Of a stretch of DNA of 9,556 nucleotides, positions 5,590 through 9,556 are shown one piece after another (position 1 is the first letter of the stretch; each line of letters begins with the position of its first letter). This DNA comes from Verrucomicrobiota bacterium. Its GTDB lineage: Bacteria > Verrucomicrobiota > Verrucomicrobiia > Limisphaerales > J093. A program made the translations under genes and the position numbers. A model generated the notes under the pieces. The model was given only the letters and a program-made list of their open reading frames with translations. It searched no databases and was not told where the DNA came from. The stretch is taken from NCBI GenBank assembly GCA_003695015.1, contig RFJD01000001.1:1-9556 (forward strand), in the 5' to 3' direction.

Positions 5590-6749
5590 AACCGCCGCCC
5601 CTCCCGGACGACGAAGCCCGCCGGCTGGAGATCCTGCACAGCCTGGACATTCTCGACACGCCGCCGGAGGAGCGGTTCGACCGTCTCTGCCGGCTGGCCA
5701 CCCGGTTGTTTGGCGTGCCCATGGCCGCGGTGTCGCTGATCGACGCCCGGCGCCAGTGGTTCAAGAGCCGGGTCGGTCTCGGAGTGGACGAGACGCCCCG
5801 GGACATCTCCTTCTGCGGCCATGCCATCCTGGAGAAGGAACGGCTGGTGGTCCCGGACGCCCTCCAAGACGAACGGTTTCGCGACAATCCTCTGGTCACG
5901 GGCCCGCCCCACATCCGGTTTTATGCCGGCCAGGTCTTGCGCGGGCCCGGGCGCCAGCCGCTGGGCGCCTTCTGCCTCATGGACACCCGGCCCCGCCCGT
6001 TCACCCAGGAGGACGAGGCGGCGTTGGCGGACCTGGGAGCAATCGTCGAACGGGAGTTGAACCTCGCCCGCACCATCGACCTGGAACGCGAGCTCCTCCA
6101 AGCCCAACAGGAAACCGAGCGCCTCCTCCAGAGCCTGCTGCCGGCCCCGGTGGCAGCCCGGCTGAAAACCTCGACCGGACGCATCGCCGACGAGTTCCCC
6201 GAAGCCACCGTGTTGGTCGCCATGGTCCATGACTTCAACCAGCTCACCCGCCGCCTGCCGGCGGCCGAGGAGGTCGAGTTGCTGGATCGACTGTTCACCG
6301 GGTTCGACGAACTGGCCCGCGAGCACGGGGTCGAGAAGATCAAGACCTTCGAAGCCACCTACCTGGCGGCGGCCGGCGTGCCGGAACCGCGGCCGGACCA
6401 CCTCGAGGCCATGGCCGATTTCGCGCTCGCCATGCAGCGGTTCGTGGTGAGCCTGGATCCGCTGGCGGAGCAGGGATTGCAACTGCGGATCGGCTTGGAA
6501 ACCGGCCCGGTGGTGGCGGGAGTCATCGGCCGCACCCGGCTCAGTTACGACATCTGGGGCGACACCGTGGACACCGCGTGGGAACTGGCCGAGCTCGGCA
6601 TGCCTGGGTGCATCCAGATCAACGACCCGGTCCGCCGGCAGCTCGAAAGCCGCTACCTGTGCGAGCCGCGCGGACCGTTCTACCTGCGCAGCAAGGGGGC
6701 GTTCGAATTGCACTTCCTGCGAGGCCGCCGCGAGCCGGAGGCGGACTGA
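5586..6749 (+). CDS. GAF domain plus degenerate class III adenylate/guanylate cyclase domain (pseudo-cyclase)
   Basis: This 387-residue cytosolic protein has two domains. Residues about 12-157 are a GAF sensor of the type with ILDTPPEERFDRLCRLA, RQWFKSRVGL, ETPRDISFCGHAI and NPLVTGPPHIRFYAG. A short helix (158-185) leads to a class III cyclase domain (about 186-380), clear from LLQSLLPAPVAARLK, GVEKIKT, LQLRIGLETGPVVAGVIG and YDIWGDTV. The catalytic residues are missing. The first metal Asp of FADIVGF is Met213 (VAMVHDF), and the second metal Asp of KTIGDAY is Ala257 (KTFEATY). The transition-state Asn and Arg of VNxAxR are Asp329 and Glu333 (VDTAWE). The base-recognition Lys253 and Asp322 remain. 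It should not make cAMP or cGMP, but may bind a nucleotide or a partner protein. The ATG at 5586 overlaps the lipoprotein stop (ATGA). It is the last gene of the operon. Confidence 0.87.
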   Translation: MKPPPLPDDEARRLEILHSLDILDTPPEERFDRLCRLATRLFGVPMAAVSLIDARRQWFKSRVGLGVDETPRDISFCGHAILEKERLVVPDALQDERFRDNPLVTGPPHIRFYAGQVLRGPGRQPLGAFCLMDTRPRPFTQEDEAALADLGAIVERELNLARTIDLERELLQAQQETERLLQSLLPAPVAARLKTSTGRIADEFPEATVLVAMVHDFNQLTRRLPAAEEVELLDRLFTGFDELAREHGVEKIKTFEATYLAAAGVPEPRPDHLEAMADFALAMQRFVVSLDPLAEQGLQLRIGLETGPVVAGVIGRTRLSYDIWGDTVDTAWELAELGMPGCIQINDPVRRQLESRYLCEPRGPFYLRSKGAFELHFLRGRREPEAD

Positions 6750-6764
6750 AACCGCCCCGCCGCC

Positions 6765-6776
6765 GCCGGCGCCGGC
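6765..6776. other. 12-bp perfect palindrome between convergent genes
   Basis: GCCGGCGCCGGC reads the same on both strands and fills the right half of the 27-base gap between the cyclase-like gene and the dinG stop. It might help end transcription from both sides, but there is no T-tract on either side and no loop, so it is not a standard bidirectional terminator. In such GC-rich DNA it could be chance. Confidence 0.2.
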
Positions 6777-9014
6777 TCACACCACTTCCAGCGGACAACG
6801 GGGAATGGCTTCGAGAAAAGCCCGGCCGTAACGCATGCTCAGCACCCGGTTGTCCAGCACCACCACGATCCCGGTGTCGCTCTTGGTCCGGATCAACCGC
6901 CCCACCCCCTGCCGGAAACGCAGAATCGCCACCGGCAGCGAGAACTCCATGAAATCGTTGCCGCCCCGCGCCTTGATGCGCTCGACCTGGGCCTCGACCA
7001 GCGGGTGGTCCGGCACCGCAAACGGCAGCCGGGTGATGATCACGTTGCTGAGGGCCTCGCCCGGCACGTCCACCCCCTGCCAGAAACTGGCCGTGCCGAA
7101 CAACACCATCCGCTCGCCGGTCTTGAACTGCTCGAGCATCGCCGAACGCGAACTGCCCCTGCCCTGCACCAGGCACGTCAGCCCGTGACGGGCCAGCGGC
7201 TTCTCGAGGTCCCCGCTCACCTGCCACATCAACCGGTTGCTCGTGAACAACACGAAGGCCCGGCCCTGCGTCTGCACCACGAAATGCTCGATCCACTTCC
7301 CCAACGCCGCCCGGTAATCCGGATGCCGCGGATCGGGCATCTGCCGCACCACGTACACCTTCATCTGCCGGGCGTAGTCGAACGGCGACCCCACCTGCAA
7401 CTGCGCCGCCCGCACCGCCCCCACGCGTTCGACGAAGTAACGCAGCGGCGAATCCGCGCGGGCCTCGCCGGGGCCGGCTTGGAACAGGATGGGCGAACGG
7501 GCCTCGCCCCCGCCGCCGTCCTTCGCACCCGGACCGGCCGGGGCCTCGCCCCCCGGCAAACGCCGCGACCGGACGCTGCTGCGGCCCCCGGACCGTGGCG
7601 GACCGCCCCCCGCCCCGGCCACCCGCGTGCCCAGCGTGGCGCTGGTCATGATCACCGAGGTCCCCGTGCCAAAGAGCCGCTGCCGCAGGTAGGCCGAGAC
7701 GTCGATCGGGGCGGCGTTGAGCGTGATCTGGTCCCGCATCTGTCCGGTGCGCTCGACCCAATAGACGTAGTCCTCCTGGCTTTGGGAGAGGAACACCGCC
7801 ACCGCCTGCCGCAACTCGACCAACCGCCGCTGGCACTCGGCCAGCTCGGCCCGCAGGTCCTCGTCCTCCAGTTCGTCCAAGATCTGCCGGACCGCCTCGT
7901 TGACCCGCTGCAAGGGCAGCGTGAGCGTGTCGGGCACCAAGTCCGGCCGCCGAATCCGCAGCTCGGTCCATTCTCCGGAGGCCCCGCCCTCGTCGGCCTC
8001 CCGCTCCCGCCGGCGGCTGCGGGAGGTCGAGCGGTGCAGCTCCTCGCAGGCCGCCTCCAGCGCCTTGAAGAAACGGTCCGCCTCTTGGAACACCTCGGCG
8101 ACCAGCGACACGGCCTTGCCTTGGCGCAGCAGGGCCAGCAGGCCCTTCTCGGTCCGCGGATTCCAGAGCCGTTGGAGCGAGTAGCGGAGCTGCCCGCTCG
8201 AGACCCGCACCCCGATGTGCTGGGAGGCGACCTGCTCGACGGTGTGGGCCTCGTCGAGGATGACGAAGTCGTTCGCCAGCAGAACGCCGTTGTCCGGCGC
8301 CTCCTCCACGCCGCCCAGATGCACGAAGAACAGGCTGTGGTTCATCACCACCACGTCGGCGGCCAGCAGGTCGTTGCGGGCCCTCTGGAAGAAGCAGGGC
8401 CGGCCGCCGGCGCGGACGAACTCCGATTGCGGGCCGCAGAGTTTGGGCGAACACAACCCCCGCTCGGAGCAGACTTGGTCCCAGACCTTCGGGTCCGGCA
8501 TGGGATCGAGGTCCGACAGGCTGCCGTCCTCGGTGCGCTGGGACCATTCGTAGATGCGCTGCAGTTCGTTCAGTTCGGGTGAGGTGAAGAGGCCGTCGCT
8601 TTGCTGCATGGCCCGTTTGAGCCGGCGGGTGCAGCAGTAGTTCTGCCGCCCCTTGATCATCGTGTAGCGGAAGGGCACCGGCAGCAGCCGCTCCAGCAGG
8701 GGCAGATCCTTGCCGGTGAGCTGCTCTTGGAGGTTGATGGTGTGGGTCGAGATGATGGCCTTTCGCCGTTCGCTGACGGCAAAAAGAATCGCCGGCACCA
8801 GATAGGCGAGGCTCTTGCCGACGCCGGTGCCGGCCTCGACCACCAGGTGTTCCCCCGCCACCAACGCCCGGGCCACGGCCACCGCCATTTCCTGCTGTTC
8901 CGGGCGGTACTCGAAGTTGCGCGCCCGCGACAGCACGCCCTCCGGCGAGAAGAACCGGCGGACCTGTTCGACCAAGTCCGCCTCCGCGCCCACGGTGTCG
9001 AAGGTGCTGATCAT
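6777..9014 (-). CDS. dinG: DinG/XPD-family ATP-dependent DNA helicase
   Basis: This 745-residue superfamily 2 helicase unwinds DNA 5' to 3' by family analogy and acts in repair and in resolving structured DNA or R-loops. The Walker A motif AGTGVGKS is at residues 61-68, motif Ia-like STHTINLQEQL at 89-99, and the DEAH box at 254-257 (FVILDEAHTVEQVA). Motif V-type FGTASFWQGVDVPGE is at 639-652 and motif VI QGVGRLIR at 702-709. Between Walker A and DEAH lie cysteines 127/128, 182, 188, 193 and 207 (YCCTRR, VCSERGLCSPKLC, RPCFFQRAR), consistent with the iron-sulfur cluster of DinG and XPD. The ATG at 9014 gives a normal N-terminus; its Shine-Dalgarno is weak. An odd glycine, proline and arginine-rich insert occupies about residues 462-522, just after MTSATL. 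The hexapeptide gene ends 49 bases upstream on the same strand, so the two may be co-transcribed. Confidence 0.93.
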   Translation of the reverse strand: MISTFDTVGAEADLVEQVRRFFSPEGVLSRARNFEYRPEQQEMAVAVARALVAGEHLVVEAGTGVGKSLAYLVPAILFAVSERRKAIISTHTINLQEQLTGKDLPLLERLLPVPFRYTMIKGRQNYCCTRRLKRAMQQSDGLFTSPELNELQRIYEWSQRTEDGSLSDLDPMPDPKVWDQVCSERGLCSPKLCGPQSEFVRAGGRPCFFQRARNDLLAADVVVMNHSLFFVHLGGVEEAPDNGVLLANDFVILDEAHTVEQVASQHIGVRVSSGQLRYSLQRLWNPRTEKGLLALLRQGKAVSLVAEVFQEADRFFKALEAACEELHRSTSRSRRREREADEGGASGEWTELRIRRPDLVPDTLTLPLQRVNEAVRQILDELEDEDLRAELAECQRRLVELRQAVAVFLSQSQEDYVYWVERTGQMRDQITLNAAPIDVSAYLRQRLFGTGTSVIMTSATLGTRVAGAGGGPPRSGGRSSVRSRRLPGGEAPAGPGAKDGGGGEARSPILFQAGPGEARADSPLRYFVERVGAVRAAQLQVGSPFDYARQMKVYVVRQMPDPRHPDYRAALGKWIEHFVVQTQGRAFVLFTSNRLMWQVSGDLEKPLARHGLTCLVQGRGSSRSAMLEQFKTGERMVLFGTASFWQGVDVPGEALSNVIITRLPFAVPDHPLVEAQVERIKARGGNDFMEFSLPVAILRFRQGVGRLIRTKSDTGIVVVLDNRVLSMRYGRAFLEAIPRCPLEVV
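7461..7550 (-). repeat. Imperfect in-frame repeat inside the dinG insert
   Basis: The 9-base word GGCCTCGCC (plus strand) occurs three times, at 7461-7469, 7500-7508 and 7542-7550, spaced 39 and 42 bases. Both spacings are multiples of three. On the coding strand each copy encodes Gly-Glu-Ala, giving GEARADSP, GEARSPIL and GEAPAGPG. The frame is kept, so the segment may have grown by in-frame duplication of a GC-rich unit within the helicase gene. Confidence 0.4.
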
Positions 9015-9063
9015 GGCTGGATGGGTCCCGCGGCCGGTCGGCGTCTTGTCTTGGTGGACGGGC

Positions 9064-9556
9064 TCAGTCGGTCTCGCGCGGGCGCAGGACCACGACCTCC
9101 GGTTCGACCGGGTTCTTGGCGATCATGTTGGCCGGCAGGATGCCGCGCCAGTTGAGGCAGGGATAGATGACGGCGTTGCGGCCAATGATCGAGCCCGGGT
9201 TGAGGACGGCGTTGCAGCCCACCTGCACATGGTCGCCCAAGATCGCCCCGAACTTGCGCAGGCCGGTGTCATGCGGCCGGCCGTCGATTTCGACCGTGAC
9301 GTTGCCGGGCAGGACCTTGAGGTTCGAGATTTTCACGCCCGCGCCCAAGTGGGCCTTGTAGCCGAGGATCGAGTCGCCCACGTAGTTGAAGTGCGGCACC
9401 TCGCAGCCGTTGAAGAGGACGCAGTGCTTGAGTTCGCAGGCGTTACCCACCACCACCTCGTCGCCGACGATCACGTTCTGGCGGATGTAGGCGTTGTGGC
9501 GGATGCGACAGTTGCGGCCGATGATGGCCGGGCCCTGGATCATGGCGCCGTCCTCG
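9064..9556 (-). CDS. Hexapeptide-repeat (left-handed beta-helix) transferase, GlmU-like C-terminal domain (5' end outside window)
   Basis: The frame is open through the right edge and stops with TGA at 9064-9066; about 163 C-terminal residues are visible. The ATG at 9541-9543 is in frame, but Glu-Asp-Gly-Ala precede it with typical domain spacing, so the true start lies upstream. The repeats are hexapeptides such as IIGRNC, VIVGDEVVVGNA, ILGDHVQVG and IIGRNAVI, forming a left-handed beta-helix. The core ELKHCVLFNGCEVPHFNYVG followed by DSILGYKAHLGAGVKISN matches the acetyltransferase half of GlmU. The GlmU acetyl-transfer Lys, His and Tyr positions appear to be kept (ELK, PHFNYVG). It probably transfers an acetyl or acyl group to a sugar nucleotide for cell-envelope synthesis. 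A nucleotidyltransferase domain may lie upstream. The substrate is not determinable here. It lies 49 bases before dinG on the same strand. Confidence 0.82.
   Translation of the reverse strand, partial: EDGAMIQGPAIIGRNCRIRHNAYIRQNVIVGDEVVVGNACELKHCVLFNGCEVPHFNYVGDSILGYKAHLGAGVKISNLKVLPGNVTVEIDGRPHDTGLRKFGAILGDHVQVGCNAVLNPGSIIGRNAVIYPCLNWRGILPANMIAKNPVEPEVVVLRPRETD

Noticed and set aside
3533..5914. 793-codon minus-strand frame spanning several genes
   Set aside because: It crosses three well-supported plus-strand genes and has low-complexity Arg/Gly/Pro composition.
7449..7631. Mobile element or intein inside dinG
   Set aside because: The insert is only about 61 residues, low complexity, has no splicing or transposase motifs, and shows no target-site duplication that I can see.
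6619..8547. 642-codon minus-strand frame overlapping dinG in another frame
   Set aside because: It is a same-strand frame shadow of dinG and extends into the convergent cyclase-like gene without any family signal.
7005..8582. 525-codon plus-strand frame opposite dinG
   Set aside because: The product is His/Arg/Leu-rich with no domain; dinG on the minus strand has all helicase motifs across the same bases.
1..9556. CRISPR array, tRNA, rRNA or insertion sequence
   Set aside because: I found no regularly spaced direct repeats with unique spacers, no cloverleaf-like segment, and no transposase; nearly all bases lie in assigned genes.

Overview
The window is very GC-rich, gene-dense bacterial DNA that looks chromosomal. 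There is no integrase, transposase, tRNA, rRNA or CRISPR array. The mix of genes suggests a member of the PVC group, most likely a high-GC Verrucomicrobiota. It includes a Gfo/Idh/MocA oxidoreductase with the C-terminal GHRSTTATLIGNIA signature, an Mla-type MCE transporter, a GAF-cyclase, a DinG helicase and a hexapeptide transferase. This placement is an inference from protein style, not from a marker gene.

Plus-strand layout. The 3' end of a Gfo/Idh/MocA oxidoreductase (1-477) is followed by an 82-base gap with a strong hairpin and a possible promoter, then trpS (560-1525). A short protein of unknown function (1581-2105) leads into a tightly packed transporter cluster. The cluster holds an MlaE-type permease (2145-2948), an ABC-ATPase-like protein (2941-3708), an MlaD/MCE membrane protein (3674-4654), a helical-repeat lipoprotein (4651-5589) and a GAF plus class III cyclase-like protein (5586-6749). 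From mlaE onward each start overlaps the preceding stop, which indicates one translationally coupled operon.

Minus-strand layout. Converging on the operon across only 27 bases is a DinG-family helicase (6777-9014). Upstream of it on the same strand is a left-handed beta-helix (hexapeptide) transferase cut by the right edge (9064-9556).

Most striking point. The operon contains two full-length proteins with open frames that keep the fold-level pattern of nucleotide enzymes but have lost the catalytic residues. The ABC-ATPase homologue lacks Walker A, Q-loop, signature, catalytic Glu and H-loop residues. The cyclase homologue lacks both metal-binding Asp residues and the transition-state Asn/Arg pair, yet keeps the base-recognition Lys and Asp. 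The rest of the lipid-transport machinery looks intact, including the MlaE segment expected to contact the ATPase. The operon may therefore encode an MCE envelope lipid transporter that runs with a pseudo-ATPase, borrows another ATPase, or no longer uses ATP in the usual way, linked to a non-catalytic nucleotide-sensor-like protein and an outer-envelope lipoprotein. That model is inference; the residue losses are read directly from the sequence.
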